Of a stretch of DNA of 64,000 bases, positions 52,617-61,758 are shown piece by piece. Position 1 is the stretch's first letter; each line of letters starts with the position of its first letter. The notes beneath the pieces were generated by a model, which saw only the letters and a program-made list of their open reading frames with translations, did not search any database and was not told the origin of the DNA. Origin of the DNA: Paraburkholderia silvatlantica (GTDB taxonomy: Bacteria > Pseudomonadota > Gammaproteobacteria > Burkholderiales > Burkholderiaceae); contig NZ_QEOL01000025.1 in NCBI RefSeq assembly GCF_003096715.1, forward strand, positions 85,506 through 149,505, read 5' to 3'. The position numbers and the translations under genes were made by a program.

Positions 52617-53630
52617 TTAAAACCCTTCGAGCACGAGCTTGCCGCGCGAGCGGTTGCTTTCCACGAACTCGTGCGCCCGGCGCAGGTTCGCCGCATTGAT
52701 GGTCCCGAAGCTCTCGTTGAGGGTCGTGCGCAACACGCCTTCGTCGATGAGCGAAGCCATGCGGTCGAGCAGGCGGTGCTGTTGAATCTGGTCCTTCGTC
52801 CCGAACATCGAACGCGTGTACATGAACTCCCAATGCAGGGCCACGCTCTTCGTCTTGAGCTTGCGGAAATCGAACAGATCCGGGTCGTCGATCAGCGCGA
52901 CATGCCCCTGCGGATTGATCGAGGCGACGATCTCGTCGAAGTGACGGTCGGTCTGATTCAAGCTCGCGATATAGTCCACGCCCTCCATGCCGATACGCTT
53001 GAGTTCCTGCGAAAGCGGCTTCGTATGATCGATGACGTGATGTGCGCCCAGCTCGCTCACCCACTGCGACGTTTCGGGCCGCGACGCCGTGCCGATCACC
53101 GTGAGGCCGGTGAGCTTGCTCGCCAACTGCACGAGCACCGAACCCACGCCGCCGGCCGCGCCGATCACGAGCAGCGAGTCGCCGGACGGCACCGTGCCCT
53201 CGGCCACGCCGAGGCGGTCGAACAGCAACTCCCACGCCGTAATGGCGGTGAGCGGCAGCGCGGCCGCCTCGGCGAAGTTCAAGCTTTGCGGCATGCGGCC
53301 CACGATGCGCTCGTCCACTACGTGCAATTCGCTGTTGGTGCCCGGGCGCAGCAGCGAGCCCGCATACCACACGCGATCGCCCGGCTTGAAGAGCGTCGCG
53401 TCCCGGCCCACGGCGCGCACGACGCCGCTCGCGTCCCAGCCGAGCACTTTCGGCTCGCCGTTTTCGGGCGCCATGCGCGCGCGCACCTTCGCATCGACCG
53501 GGTTCACCGACACCGCGTGCACTTCAACGAGCAAATCGCGCGGGCCCGGCTGCGGGTCGGGGAGTTCGAGATCGATCAGCGATTCGGGATCGCTGATGGG
53601 GAGACTGCGGTAATAACCAATCGCTTTCAT
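52617..53630 (-). CDS. Zinc-type alcohol dehydrogenase-like / quinone oxidoreductase family protein
   Basis: A 337-residue medium-chain reductase. EVHAVSVNPVDAKVR and AAALPLTAITAWELLFDRL and the NADPH-binding IGAAGGVGSVLVQLA are the quinone oxidoreductase-like pattern; the zinc ligands of alcohol dehydrogenases are absent. It likely reduces quinones or enones using NADPH. It follows an antibiotic-biosynthesis-monooxygenase-like gene by 19 bases, and that pairing suggests quinone metabolism or detoxification. Confidence 0.9.
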   Translation of the reverse strand: MKAIGYYRSLPISDPESLIDLELPDPQPGPRDLLVEVHAVSVNPVDAKVRARMAPENGEPKVLGWDASGVVRAVGRDATLFKPGDRVWYAGSLLRPGTNSELHVVDERIVGRMPQSLNFAEAAALPLTAITAWELLFDRLGVAEGTVPSGDSLLVIGAAGGVGSVLVQLASKLTGLTVIGTASRPETSQWVSELGAHHVIDHTKPLSQELKRIGMEGVDYIASLNQTDRHFDEIVASINPQGHVALIDDPDLFDFRKLKTKSVALHWEFMYTRSMFGTKDQIQQHRLLDRMASLIDEGVLRTTLNESFGTINAANLRRAHEFVESNRSRGKLVLEGF

Positions 53631-53649
53631 CGTGAATACCTCCGGGCAG

Positions 53650-53961
53650 TCAAATTGCGGGAAACCGGCTTTGTTGAACGAGGGGCGCGAAGTGATAAAG
53701 GTCGGGGTCGGCCGAGAAGTACGGCCATAGCGCGTGCAGGAAGGTCTGGAAGTCGCCGTGCATCATGAACGCGCTCTGCGCGTCGAGGGAGTCCCATTCC
53801 ACTTCCAGCACGTAGCAGCCTTCGTCTTCGCACTGCGGACCGAGGCGGTGCCCGCGATAACCCGGCTTGTTCACAAGCAGCGGGCATACGCGCAGCCAGG
53901 CCGCCTCAAAATGCGAAATCTTGTCTGTTCGCAGATAAAAACGGCCTATCGCGACGATCAT
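53650..53961 (-). CDS. Antibiotic biosynthesis monooxygenase (ABM) domain protein
   Basis: A 103-residue single-domain protein of the dimeric alpha-beta barrel ABM fold: MIVAIGRFYLRTDKISHFEAAW, PGYRGHRLG, YVLEVEWDSLDAQSAFM and FQTFLHALWPYF. Such proteins, like YgiN, act as cofactorless quinol oxygenases or bind small aromatics. It is the first gene of a two-gene unit with the quinone reductase-like gene. Confidence 0.85.
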   Translation of the reverse strand: MIVAIGRFYLRTDKISHFEAAWLRVCPLLVNKPGYRGHRLGPQCEDEGCYVLEVEWDSLDAQSAFMMHGDFQTFLHALWPYFSADPDLYHFAPLVQQSRFPAI

Positions 53962-54183
53962 TCAAGCCTCCGTGCCGTTCGTGCTGGTACGAATAATCGG
54001 CCAGTGCGCTCGGCGCGCATAGCGGCAAACGGCGAATTCAGCTTCAAAGCAGCTTTGAAGATCGAGGGAGCGATCGAGCGGCGGGGCGATGGGAAAGGCG
54101 AACGCGGGCCGGCCCTGATGACGATCGGCCCGGGTATCGGACCAGCGAGCGGACTTGCTGCGCGATCACACGTCAGGCAAGAG

Positions 54184-55083
54184 TCAGGCAAGAAACGCGG
54201 CAATGCGATCGCGCAGCAAATCGCGCAGTGCGTTCACCGTCGGCGAGAGCATCGTGCGGTGGGCGCAGACGAGATGCAGCGGCGCGCCTTCGCCCCGAAA
54301 CGCGTCGAGCGCGGTTTCGAGTCGGCCCGCCTTGATATCGGCGAGCACGTCCAGACGCGACTTGTACGCAAGACCCTGACCCGCCACGGCCCAGCGGCGC
54401 ACGAGTTCGCCGTCGTCGCTGCTGCGGTTGCCCTGCACGTTCACGACGCTCGCTTCGTCGCCGCTGTAGAAGGTCCAGCGGTCGTGCAGCATGTCGCTCA
54501 ATGCGAAGCGCAGACAGTTGTGGCGCGAGACATCGGCAGGCGTCGCGGGTTTGCCGTGACGCGCGAAATAGCCGGGCGCGGCGCACAGCACGCGCCGGTT
54601 TTCGGGCGCAAGCGGCAGCGCCACGAGGGAGGAATCTTCGGGCACGCCGTAGCGAACCGCCACGGCAACCGGCGATCGGAACATGTCGGTCACATGGTCG
54701 CCAATATGCACCTGGAGCGATACCGCAGGATGCTGGGCCTGAAAGTCGTCGAGCCAGGGCGCGAGCACGTTGCGCCCGAGGTCGGAGGGAATCGACAGCG
54801 ACACCGTGCCGCCGATCATCTTGCGCCCATGCGCCACGGCGTTCTGGCCGGCCTCCACCTGCTCCATGACGCTGCGCGCGTAGACGAGGTAGCGCTCGCC
54901 GTCCGGCGTGAGGCGCAGGCTGCGCGTGGAGCGTGCGAGCAGGCGCGTGCCGAGTTCCGTTTCGAGGCGCTTGAGGCCCACGCTCGCCACAGCGGGCGTG
55001 AGATCGAGTTGGCGCGCGGCTGCCGAGAGGCTTCCGTTGTCCGCCGCACTGATAAAAATGACGAGGTCTTCCAGTCTGATCAT
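54184..55083 (-). CDS. LysR family transcriptional regulator
   Basis: A 299-residue LysR: IRLEDLVIFISAADNGSLSAAARQL with TPAVASVGLKRLETELGTRLL, then an effector domain. It is upstream of and on the same strand as the ABM/quinone reductase pair (about 220 bases), and divergent from DUF1989 copy B (about 270 bases). It could control either; divergence favours the DUF1989 gene. Confidence 0.92.
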   Translation of the reverse strand: MIRLEDLVIFISAADNGSLSAAARQLDLTPAVASVGLKRLETELGTRLLARSTRSLRLTPDGERYLVYARSVMEQVEAGQNAVAHGRKMIGGTVSLSIPSDLGRNVLAPWLDDFQAQHPAVSLQVHIGDHVTDMFRSPVAVAVRYGVPEDSSLVALPLAPENRRVLCAAPGYFARHGKPATPADVSRHNCLRFALSDMLHDRWTFYSGDEASVVNVQGNRSSDDGELVRRWAVAGQGLAYKSRLDVLADIKAGRLETALDAFRGEGAPLHLVCAHRTMLSPTVNALRDLLRDRIAAFLA

Positions 55084-55354
55084 GTACCGTCGCGTCTCGT
55101 TGGGCTGCGCTCGCCCCGGAAGCAGGCGCCGCAGTCATGGAGTAAGCGAACTGTACACGAAGGCGCCGCGTAAGCGGGCAGGCCCGGACACGCAAAAAAG
55201 GTCCGCGAATCCCCGGCCTTCCCGCCGCTGAACAATCTTTGGCTTACTGTTGCGCGATTCCTATACTCCCCAGCAGACATCCCCCGAAGGCTCAGCCGGG
55301 CACCCGCGGCATCGCGAATGCGGGCACATGTCGTTCATGGAGGAGTACGAGGCA

Positions 55355-56209
55355 ATGCTGAACTATCCCGCCGCCTACCAGTCGACCAAGGGCTCCGCGC
55401 TCGACGTGAACAAGCCCTTTTACCGCCGCATCGCCGAAGAACAGGATCAGCGCGAGCTAATCGAATCGATCGTCGTGCCGATACGCTCGGGGCAAGCCTG
55501 GAGCGTGAGCGCGGGGCACGTGTTCCGCATCGTGACGATCGAAGGCCCGCAGGTGGCCGACCTCAACCTGTGGAACCGGCACGATCCGCGCGAGCGCATG
55601 TGGGCTTCGCGCACACGCCAGCTCCAGCAGGCGCACGTGAGCACCTTCGACCGTCTGTGGTCGACGCTGCCCTTCCTGCGACCGCTCGTCACCATCACCG
55701 ACGACAGCCTCGCCGGCTACGGCGTGGACGAGCATGGCGGGCGCGTTCACGACTTGCTCGGCACACGGTGCGACCCTTACGTTAACCGCATGCTGACCGG
55801 CGAGGACTTTCATTTTCACTGTCACTCGAATCTCACGCGCGCCATCGCGCCGTACGGGCTCACCGAATACGACGTGCACGACGTGCTCAATGTGTTCCAG
55901 TGCACCGGCCTGAATCTGGAGGACAAGTACTTCATGAAGGCCTGCCCGGCAAAGAAGGGCGACTACCTCGAGTTTTTCGCCGAGATCGACCTGTTGTGCG
56001 CGCTTTCGACCTGCCCCGGCGGCGATCTTTCGCTGCCAATGTGGGGACCCGATGCACGCGACCCGCTGGAAGTCTGCCGGCCGCTCGGTATCGAGATCTA
56101 CCGGCTGGCGCCGGCGCTGCTGGAAGGCTGGTCCTCGCCGCCTGTCGCCGAATATCGCGGCCTGCATGGTATGGCATTGCAGCAACCGGACTGGAAGTGC
56201 GGCTGCTGA
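55355..56209 (+). CDS. DUF1989 (urea carboxylase-associated family) protein, copy B
   Basis: A 284-residue near-duplicate of copy A at 16083-16937, with the same length, the same CPGGDLSLPMWG and FHFHCHSNLTRAI motifs and the same CGC end. By hand alignment about 29 residues differ, mostly near the ends (residues 18-33 and 250-280), with the core almost invariant. The ATG at 55355 aligns with copy A's start; an in-frame ATG at 55328 is less likely. It lacks the ABC transporter that accompanies copy A and instead is divergent from a LysR gene. Confidence 0.86.
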   Translation: MLNYPAAYQSTKGSALDVNKPFYRRIAEEQDQRELIESIVVPIRSGQAWSVSAGHVFRIVTIEGPQVADLNLWNRHDPRERMWASRTRQLQQAHVSTFDRLWSTLPFLRPLVTITDDSLAGYGVDEHGGRVHDLLGTRCDPYVNRMLTGEDFHFHCHSNLTRAIAPYGLTEYDVHDVLNVFQCTGLNLEDKYFMKACPAKKGDYLEFFAEIDLLCALSTCPGGDLSLPMWGPDARDPLEVCRPLGIEIYRLAPALLEGWSSPPVAEYRGLHGMALQQPDWKCGC

Positions 56210-56226
56210 ATCGCGACGGACAAGGC

Positions 56227-56664
56227 TTACTGCTGCTTTTCGACCTTCTTCGGCTTCGGCGGCGATTCGACCTTCGCGTACTGGAACGCGGGCGTGGACT
56301 TCAGCGCTTCCTTGGTTGCGCCAGGCAGATAGAGGTTGCCCTGGCGCACGTCGAGCGATGCGATGGGCACGGCCACGTCGTGCGAGCCGACGCCGAGGAA
56401 TCCGCCCGCCGAAACGATGGCCGCGGAAACCGAGCCGTCCGGCGCCACGATCAGGTCGCGCACGGTGCCGATCTTCACGTTGTCGTCGTTATAAACGGGC
56501 TTGCCGAGTACGCTCTTCTTCACGCTCCAGCCTTCGAGCAGCGCCTGCGACTGCTCGACCGAAACGCTCAAGGGCTGCGCGCCCGCGATCTGTGCATGCG
56601 CACCGGCACTGGCCAGCACGGCGCTGAATGCGGCTACGGCCAACATCGTCTTGCGGAAAAGCAT
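56227..56664 (-). CDS. Exported PRC-barrel domain protein
   Basis: A 145-residue protein with a signal peptide (about 24 residues, ending AGAHA) and a PRC-barrel-like domain: LGKPVYNDDNVKIGTVRDLIVAPDG, AAIVSAGGFLGVGSHDVAVP. The C-terminus is Lys/Pro-rich (PPKPKKVEKQQ). PRC-barrel proteins of this kind are small periplasmic proteins, sometimes stress-related; the function is unclear. It is convergent with DUF1989 copy B. Confidence 0.85.
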   Translation of the reverse strand: MLFRKTMLAVAAFSAVLASAGAHAQIAGAQPLSVSVEQSQALLEGWSVKKSVLGKPVYNDDNVKIGTVRDLIVAPDGSVSAAIVSAGGFLGVGSHDVAVPIASLDVRQGNLYLPGATKEALKSTPAFQYAKVESPPKPKKVEKQQ

Positions 56665-56740
56665 TTTCTTTCGCTCCTGTATTCCGGTTAGTTCGCCGCG
56701 CAGGTCCTTGCGAGTCAGTGCGAGACTGCAGGCGGAATGT

Positions 56741-56922
56741 CATGTTAGCCGGAATGGAGCGACGATGCGCTCAAGCTGCCGATCTGCCGGACGTCGGGCT
56801 CGTGCAGATGGCCGCGGCGAGCGGCGTGGACGTGCTGATTTTCGACATGGAGCACGCCGCGATCGACATGCAAAGCCTCCACGCCATGGTGGCCGCCACG
56901 CGCCGGTTCACGACGATGCCGC
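56741..56922 (+). pseudogene. Internal fragment of an HpcH/HpaI-type aldolase gene
   Basis: One open frame reads LPDVGLVQMAAASGVDVL then IFDMEHAAIDMQSLH and MVAATRRFTTMP, which is the beta-1 to beta-3 region of HpaI-like 2-oxo-acid aldolases (EMA-FD-IDMEH-ID pattern). Both the true N-terminus and about 80% of the enzyme are missing. The homology stops abruptly near 56920, inside the antisense end of the Fur-family gene. A deletion joined the two. Confidence 0.7.
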
Positions 56923-57333
56923 GGCGCACTGGGCGCAAAGCCCGAAAACGACGAGACTGGAATGCGTATAGCGAAAGCGCTTCGCCGCAGCGATGGCGGC
57001 GTGCTGTTCCTGCAGCGCGGGCTCGTCGATGTCCTCCACGGTCTTGCAGCTCTCGCACACGAGGTGCGCGTGCGGCATGCCACGTCCAAGCTCGTACACC
57101 ACACGCGTTTCGCCAACCCACGTGCTGTCGAGCAGCGACGATTCCATCAGTTGCGCAAGCGCACGATATACGCTCGCTAGGCTGCATTGCTCGACATCCT
57201 TTGCAATGCGGCGAAAGACCTGGTCGGCGGTCAGATGCTCGTGCGGCGCATCATGAAACACCTTCAGCACGGCCACGCGGCTGGATGTAGGGCGCAGGCG
57301 TGCGTTCTTCAGTTCGGAGTAGACCGTTTTCAT
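56908..57333 (-). CDS. Fur family transcriptional regulator
   Basis: A 141-residue Fur-superfamily protein: winged helix with LRPTSSRVAVLKVFHDAPHEHLTADQ and CSLASVYRALAQLMES, then the dimer/metal domain with HAHLVCESCKTVEDID and a C-terminal CAQC, giving two CxxC structural zinc pairs. The histidine-rich regulatory segment of classic Fur is reduced, so it may be PerR-, Zur- or Irr-like. Its final residues and stop codon are supplied by the aldolase fragment, which suggests that the original C-terminus was lost. An in-frame GTG at 57348 is an alternative start. Confidence 0.88.
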   Translation of the reverse strand: MKTVYSELKNARLRPTSSRVAVLKVFHDAPHEHLTADQVFRRIAKDVEQCSLASVYRALAQLMESSLLDSTWVGETRVVYELGRGMPHAHLVCESCKTVEDIDEPALQEQHAAIAAAKRFRYTHSSLVVFGLCAQCAAASS

Positions 57334-57517
57334 ACGCAGGGAAAACACGTCGGCAAGTAGGATAGTGTCCCCCGCGAATGCTTAAGGCTTCCTTATGTCA
57401 GTATGGTGGGCCGCACGTAGCGGCCTGACTTGCGGCCCGATTTCATGCTGCGGCGCCGTATGGGTCGAAAAGTACGGGACTGGCGGACATGGGACAGAAG
57501 CACGGCCTGAGGCTCAT

Positions 57518-58729
57518 ATGGCTTCCACGCCCACGGTGATCTTCGGCGCGTTCGACCGGCACAACTTCGGCGACCTGCTGATCGCGCAGGTGGTGGCACG
57601 CATGCTGCCCCGCCGCGAACTGCTGTTCGCCGGGCTCGCCGCGCGCGATGCGCATGGCGATGGCGGGCCAGCCGCGGTCGCACTCGCGCGCATTGCCGCT
57701 TTCGCGCACGACCGCTGTGTGAACGTGATCCACGCAGGCGGCGAACTGCTGACCTGCAATGCGTGGGAGGCCGCCGTGATGCTCGCACCGCCGCGGCGCG
57801 TGCCGGCGCTCATTGCCGCCGAACATGAATGGCTTCGCGACGGGCGCGCGTGGGCGCAACAGCATGTTTGCGCGGCGTCGCTCGCGCCGTATGTGCTTTC
57901 GAAGTCCGCGTTGCCGGGCGTGCGCGTGAAGCACCTCTCGTTCAACGCGGTGGGAGGCGTCGATCTGGATACGCGCAGTGCGCAGTTGGAAGCCGACGTG
58001 CTCGCGGCGCTGCAATCCGCGGACGCAGTGAGCGTGCGCGACCGTCAAACCCAGACGCTGCTCGCGCAACGGGGTATCGAAGCCCGCCTGATACCGGACC
58101 CCGCCGCAATGACGGCAGTCCTGTTCGGCACGGCAATACGCCGGCACGCCGCCAACCTGGCGCTGCGCGACGTCCAGCAGGCGTTCCCTCACGGTTATGC
58201 AGCCGTGCAATTCAGCGCTGACTTCGGCGACGATGCAACGCTCGATACGCTAGCCACCCAGCTCGAACTCGCAGCGCAGGGGCACGGCCTGGGCATCGTG
58301 CTGTTTCGCGCGGGCGCCGCTCCCTGGCATGACGACCTGGCCGTGTACGGGCGGCTCGCGGCTCGACTGTGCGCGGCTCATGTTCGCGTTTTTGCTTCGC
58401 TGAACGTCTGGGACATCTGTGCGCTGATCGCCGGAAGCCGCATTTATTGCGGCAGCAGTCTGCACGGTCGCATTGTTGCGATGGCGTACGCGCTTCCTCG
58501 CGCCAATATCAGTCATCCTTATCATTCCTCCGAGGGAGGCAAGCATGAGGCTTATGTGCAGACATGGGAAGCAGCAGGCCTCGCCGGTGTCGTGAATCCG
58601 GACAGTCTTGCCGAAACACTTGCCAATGCACTCGCGGCCGATTGCGCATCGCTGCGCGAAACCGCAGCCGCACTCGCACGGCGGTATCGGACGGAATTCG
58701 AAACCATGGTTGCCGAGAGTCGACTATAG
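57518..58729 (+). CDS. Polysaccharide pyruvyl transferase family protein
   Basis: A 403-residue protein with the family's GT-B-like pattern: N-terminal IFGAFDRHNFGDLLIAQVVARML with VIHAGGELL, a middle SVRDRQTQTLLAQRGI and DPAA, and C-terminal IAGSRIYCGSSLHGRIVAMAYALP. Members transfer pyruvate ketals to cell-surface glycans. The C-terminal SLHG motif is the best diagnostic. GAGG precedes the ATG at 57518. No glycan cluster surrounds it, so the acceptor is unknown. Confidence 0.87.
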   Translation: MASTPTVIFGAFDRHNFGDLLIAQVVARMLPRRELLFAGLAARDAHGDGGPAAVALARIAAFAHDRCVNVIHAGGELLTCNAWEAAVMLAPPRRVPALIAAEHEWLRDGRAWAQQHVCAASLAPYVLSKSALPGVRVKHLSFNAVGGVDLDTRSAQLEADVLAALQSADAVSVRDRQTQTLLAQRGIEARLIPDPAAMTAVLFGTAIRRHAANLALRDVQQAFPHGYAAVQFSADFGDDATLDTLATQLELAAQGHGLGIVLFRAGAAPWHDDLAVYGRLAARLCAAHVRVFASLNVWDICALIAGSRIYCGSSLHGRIVAMAYALPRANISHPYHSSEGGKHEAYVQTWEAAGLAGVVNPDSLAETLANALAADCASLRETAAALARRYRTEFETMVAESRL

Positions 58730-58761
58730 GGCGTGCGAAGGATCAGCCTAACGAATCACGG

Positions 58762-60201
58762 TTAGCGTTTGCCGCGGCCACCGGCGGGTTTGCCAGCCGG
58801 CTTACGCGAACCGGCAACTGGCTTGGTGGCGGGTTTGCTGCGCGGCTTTTGCACGCTGAATGGGCTAGCGCTGGACAAGCTGGTGCCTTTACCTGCGGCC
58901 ACGGCGCGCTGCGCAGCAGGCTTGCGTTTGTTTTCGCCACTCTGCGGGCGCGGTTTCTTGCTGGGCGCCTGCATGGCGCCTGGCACAGCTTGCGGCGTTT
59001 TGGGCTTCTTGGGCTTTTTGGGTTTCTTGATGATCTGGCCCGTCGCGCTGGTTTGCGGCACGCGGTGTTCGGCCTCAAAACCCGGTTCTTCTTCGCGGGG
59101 CAGCGTTTGCCGGATCAGCGCTTCAATCGCGGCCAGTTGCGGCGCTTCATCGGCACACACGAGCGACACCGCCACGCCGCTGGCGCCCGCGCGGCCGGTA
59201 CGGCCGATACGGTGCACATAGTCTTGCGCGACGATCGGCAGATCGACGTTGATCACGAGCGGCAGGTCGTCGATATCCAGTCCCCGCGCGGCCACATCGG
59301 TGGCTACCAGCATACTGACTTCACCCGTCTTGAAGCGCTCCAGCGCACGCAGGCGCGCGGGCTGCGGTTTGTCGCCGTGGATGGTGTCGACCGCATAGCC
59401 CGCTTCATCCAGCATGGCCGCCAGATAGTCCACGCCACTGCGGGTTTTGACGAACACCAGCGCGTGCTCCCAGTGGTTCTCGGCCACGAGGTGCATGAAG
59501 AGGTCAGGCTTGTTCCTTTTATCCACCGGCACCACCCACTGCTTGATCCTGCTGGCCGTGGCATTGGGCGGACTGACGCTGATATTGACCGGGCCGCGCA
59601 GAATGCCCGCCGCCATCGCCCGGATATCGTCGGTAAACGTGGCGGAGAACAACAGGGTCTGGCGCTCTACGGGCAACGCAGCAAAGACGGCGTTGAGTTC
59701 GCGCGCGAAGCCCAGATCCAGCATGCGGTCGGCTTCATCCAGCACCAGCGTTTGCACTTGATCGAACTGCACCGCGTTCTGGCGATTGAGATCCAGCAAA
59801 CGGCCCGGCGTGGCGACGAGCACATCGACGCCTTTGCGCAACTTCATCATCTGCGGGTTGATGCTGACACCGCCATAGGCGGCCAGAAATCGCAAGTCGA
59901 GGCCTTTGCCGTACGCGATAAAGCTTTGCAGCACTTGTTCCGCCAGCTCACGTGTGGGCACCAGCACCAGAACACGCGCGCGGTTGCTGGACACCGCCGG
60001 GCCGTGTTGCACCAGCCGTTGCAACAGCGGCAGCGCAAAACCCGCCGTCTTGCCAGTGCCGGTCTGTGCCGCAGCCATGACGTCCTTGCCACTGAGCACG
60101 GCAGGAATCGCCTTGGCCTGCACCGGCGTAGGCGTCCGGTAATTGAGGTCCTGCACGTTACGCAGCAAGGGATCGATCAGGCCGAGCGAGGCAAAAGACA
60201 T
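58762..60201 (-). CDS. rhlE: DEAD-box ATP-dependent RNA helicase RhlE
   Basis: A 479-residue DEAD-box helicase. Q-motif MSFASLGLIDPLLRNVQDLNYRTPTPVQ, Walker A AAQTGTGKT, PTRELAEQV, VLDEADRMLDLGF, SAT, and HRIGRTGRAG are in order. The C-terminal 110 residues are a basic, low-complexity Lys/Pro/Ala tail (PKKPKKPKTPQ) that binds RNA. It remodels structured RNA in ribosome assembly and cold adaptation. Confidence 0.95.
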   Translation of the reverse strand: MSFASLGLIDPLLRNVQDLNYRTPTPVQAKAIPAVLSGKDVMAAAQTGTGKTAGFALPLLQRLVQHGPAVSSNRARVLVLVPTRELAEQVLQSFIAYGKGLDLRFLAAYGGVSINPQMMKLRKGVDVLVATPGRLLDLNRQNAVQFDQVQTLVLDEADRMLDLGFARELNAVFAALPVERQTLLFSATFTDDIRAMAAGILRGPVNISVSPPNATASRIKQWVVPVDKRNKPDLFMHLVAENHWEHALVFVKTRSGVDYLAAMLDEAGYAVDTIHGDKPQPARLRALERFKTGEVSMLVATDVAARGLDIDDLPLVINVDLPIVAQDYVHRIGRTGRAGASGVAVSLVCADEAPQLAAIEALIRQTLPREEEPGFEAEHRVPQTSATGQIIKKPKKPKKPKTPQAVPGAMQAPSKKPRPQSGENKRKPAAQRAVAAGKGTSLSSASPFSVQKPRSKPATKPVAGSRKPAGKPAGGRGKR

Positions 60202-60421
60202 TGACGTATTCCGGGCTAAAACCGCAATTCTAGCGGTTACCGCGCTAATTTCGCCGCGCAGAACCGATGATCAAGAAGAACGATGCCGGCCGCCGCCAAA
60301 AGACCTAGCGATGCCGGCAAAGTAAAGGTTTCGTGTGTGTCATCGTACAGAACCATTTGGTGTGTTACCTTAGGTGCTCGGGGCCAGCAGGACATTTCAG
60401 TCGAAAACCAGAAGGATGCTC

Positions 60422-60712
60422 ATGGAATTCAACAATGGCGCTGTACTAGAAGCTCTTCGACTTGCCTTGTATCGACAAATACCGTGGCACAAGCGGCCGG
60501 CAATTTTCACGTCGCTTCGCGCGCAGGGTTTGATCCAGACCGTAGCCCAGATCCCTCCCCCCAGTACGAAGTCTCTCCCCACATTGCAGATTGCCGTCCT
60601 GACGGATAAGGGACAGAGAGAAATGCAGCGCATCGAAGCGTCAAAGCATGTTTCAGGATGGCTGGACGACGACTACTTCGCAACGTTCCTTGCAGAGGTC
60701 GTGCTTGCCTGA
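60422..60712 (+). CDS. Small protein of unknown function
   Basis: A 96-residue protein, MEFNNGAVLEALRLALYRQI, then a middle containing LTDKGQREMQRIEAS and ending DYFATFLAEVVLA. GAAGG lies six bases before the ATG at 60422 (ATG 60416 is alternative). Base composition is low for the window: the 60-base row at 60421 has 26 G+C. No family recognised; it may be a recently acquired gene. It is convergent with the LysR at 60745. Confidence 0.55.
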   Translation: MEFNNGAVLEALRLALYRQIPWHKRPAIFTSLRAQGLIQTVAQIPPPSTKSLPTLQIAVLTDKGQREMQRIEASKHVSGWLDDDYFATFLAEVVLA

Positions 60713-60744
60713 CCACGCATCACCGCGTGCCTGCGACGCAACGC

Positions 60745-61629
60745 CTACGCCAGTCGCAAATCCCATAGCACATCAAGTACGTGTTGCGTGGAACGCTCAA
60801 CGTACCCCGCACGATGTGCAATACCGAGCCGTCGCCACAACGCCGGGCGCAGCGGGCGCATGACAATGCGCCTGTCGGGTAACGGCGTAGTGGCCTCGTG
60901 GGGCAACAACGCTGCGCCGTACCCTGCCGCTACCAGACTCTTGATCGCGTCGTTGTAGTTGAGCTGAATGCGCGGCGCAGGATGGTGCCCTCCGGTCGCG
61001 AACCACTCCGCAGTCAGACGCGAAAGACGCGTGGTCGCGTCATTGAGAATGAGAGGTTGGGCGGCGAGCCATTCAGGGGTAGCACGCGCCGGAGACCGCC
61101 AATGCGCCGGCACAAAGGCCATCACAGGGTCGCGGCGCCAAGGCTTTATCACAAGTCCAGCCACCGGGGGCTGGGGCAGCGCGATCAGCCCGACATCCAG
61201 CGTTCCATCCACCAGCCGCGAAAGGGTTTCTTGCGAAGTCAGCACTGCAATCTGAATGTCGATGGCGGGATGGTGCTCGCGCAGGACCTCAAGCGCTTGC
61301 GGCAGCAGATGCGCGATCACGCCCGTGGACGCGCCGAGACGCGCACGCCCTTCGAGCCCCTCTACCTGGCGTTGAATATCGTCTAACGCCTGCTCCGCGT
61401 CGGCCAGCAGCCGGCGCGCGCGCTCCACCAGCACCTCGCCTATGGACGTCGGCCCCACCTTTCCGCGCTTGCGTATCAGGAGTGGAGCCCCTATGCGGTC
61501 TTCGAGTTCGGCGATGTGAAGGCTGACCGTTGGCGGCGCCAGGTGCAACGCGCGCGCCGCATCGGCGAATGAACCACGGTCGGTAACGGCGACCAGAGTG
61601 CGCAAGCGGTCCAGGCTGATCTCTCGCAT
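60745..61629 (-). CDS. LysR family transcriptional regulator
   Basis: A 294-residue LysR: ISLDRLRTLVAVTDRGSFADAARAL with APPTVSLHIAELEDRIGAPLL, and an effector domain with GASTGVIAHLLPQAL. It is divergent from argC across 129 bases containing two inverted repeats and so probably regulates argC and itself. Confidence 0.93.
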   Translation of the reverse strand: MREISLDRLRTLVAVTDRGSFADAARALHLAPPTVSLHIAELEDRIGAPLLIRKRGKVGPTSIGEVLVERARRLLADAEQALDDIQRQVEGLEGRARLGASTGVIAHLLPQALEVLREHHPAIDIQIAVLTSQETLSRLVDGTLDVGLIALPQPPVAGLVIKPWRRDPVMAFVPAHWRSPARATPEWLAAQPLILNDATTRLSRLTAEWFATGGHHPAPRIQLNYNDAIKSLVAAGYGAALLPHEATTPLPDRRIVMRPLRPALWRRLGIAHRAGYVERSTQHVLDVLWDLRLA

Positions 61630-61641
61630 GACGGCGTCCCG

Positions 61642-61681
61642 ATTCAGAAAATCTGAATGTTTAAGTTATGAAATTCAACTT
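61642..61681. promoter_or_regulatory. LysR-type operator candidates between LysR and argC
   Basis: ATTCAGAAAATCTGAAT (61642-61658) is a perfect inverted repeat with a three-base centre. A second, AAGTT (61663-61667) N9 AACTT (61677-61681), follows. Both are 13 or more bases from the LysR start and about 80-115 from argC, as expected for recognition and activation sites of a LysR protein. Confidence 0.6.
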
Positions 61682-61758
61682 TCTCTATTCTAACCGTCCG
61701 CGCAACATAGGGGCTCGTTTTACCTGTTACAACCCACAGTCAGCGGAGTCATCCACGT

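Noticed and set aside
58564..60204. Long plus-strand open frame opposite rhlE
   Set aside because: Antisense shadow; all helicase motifs are on the minus strand.
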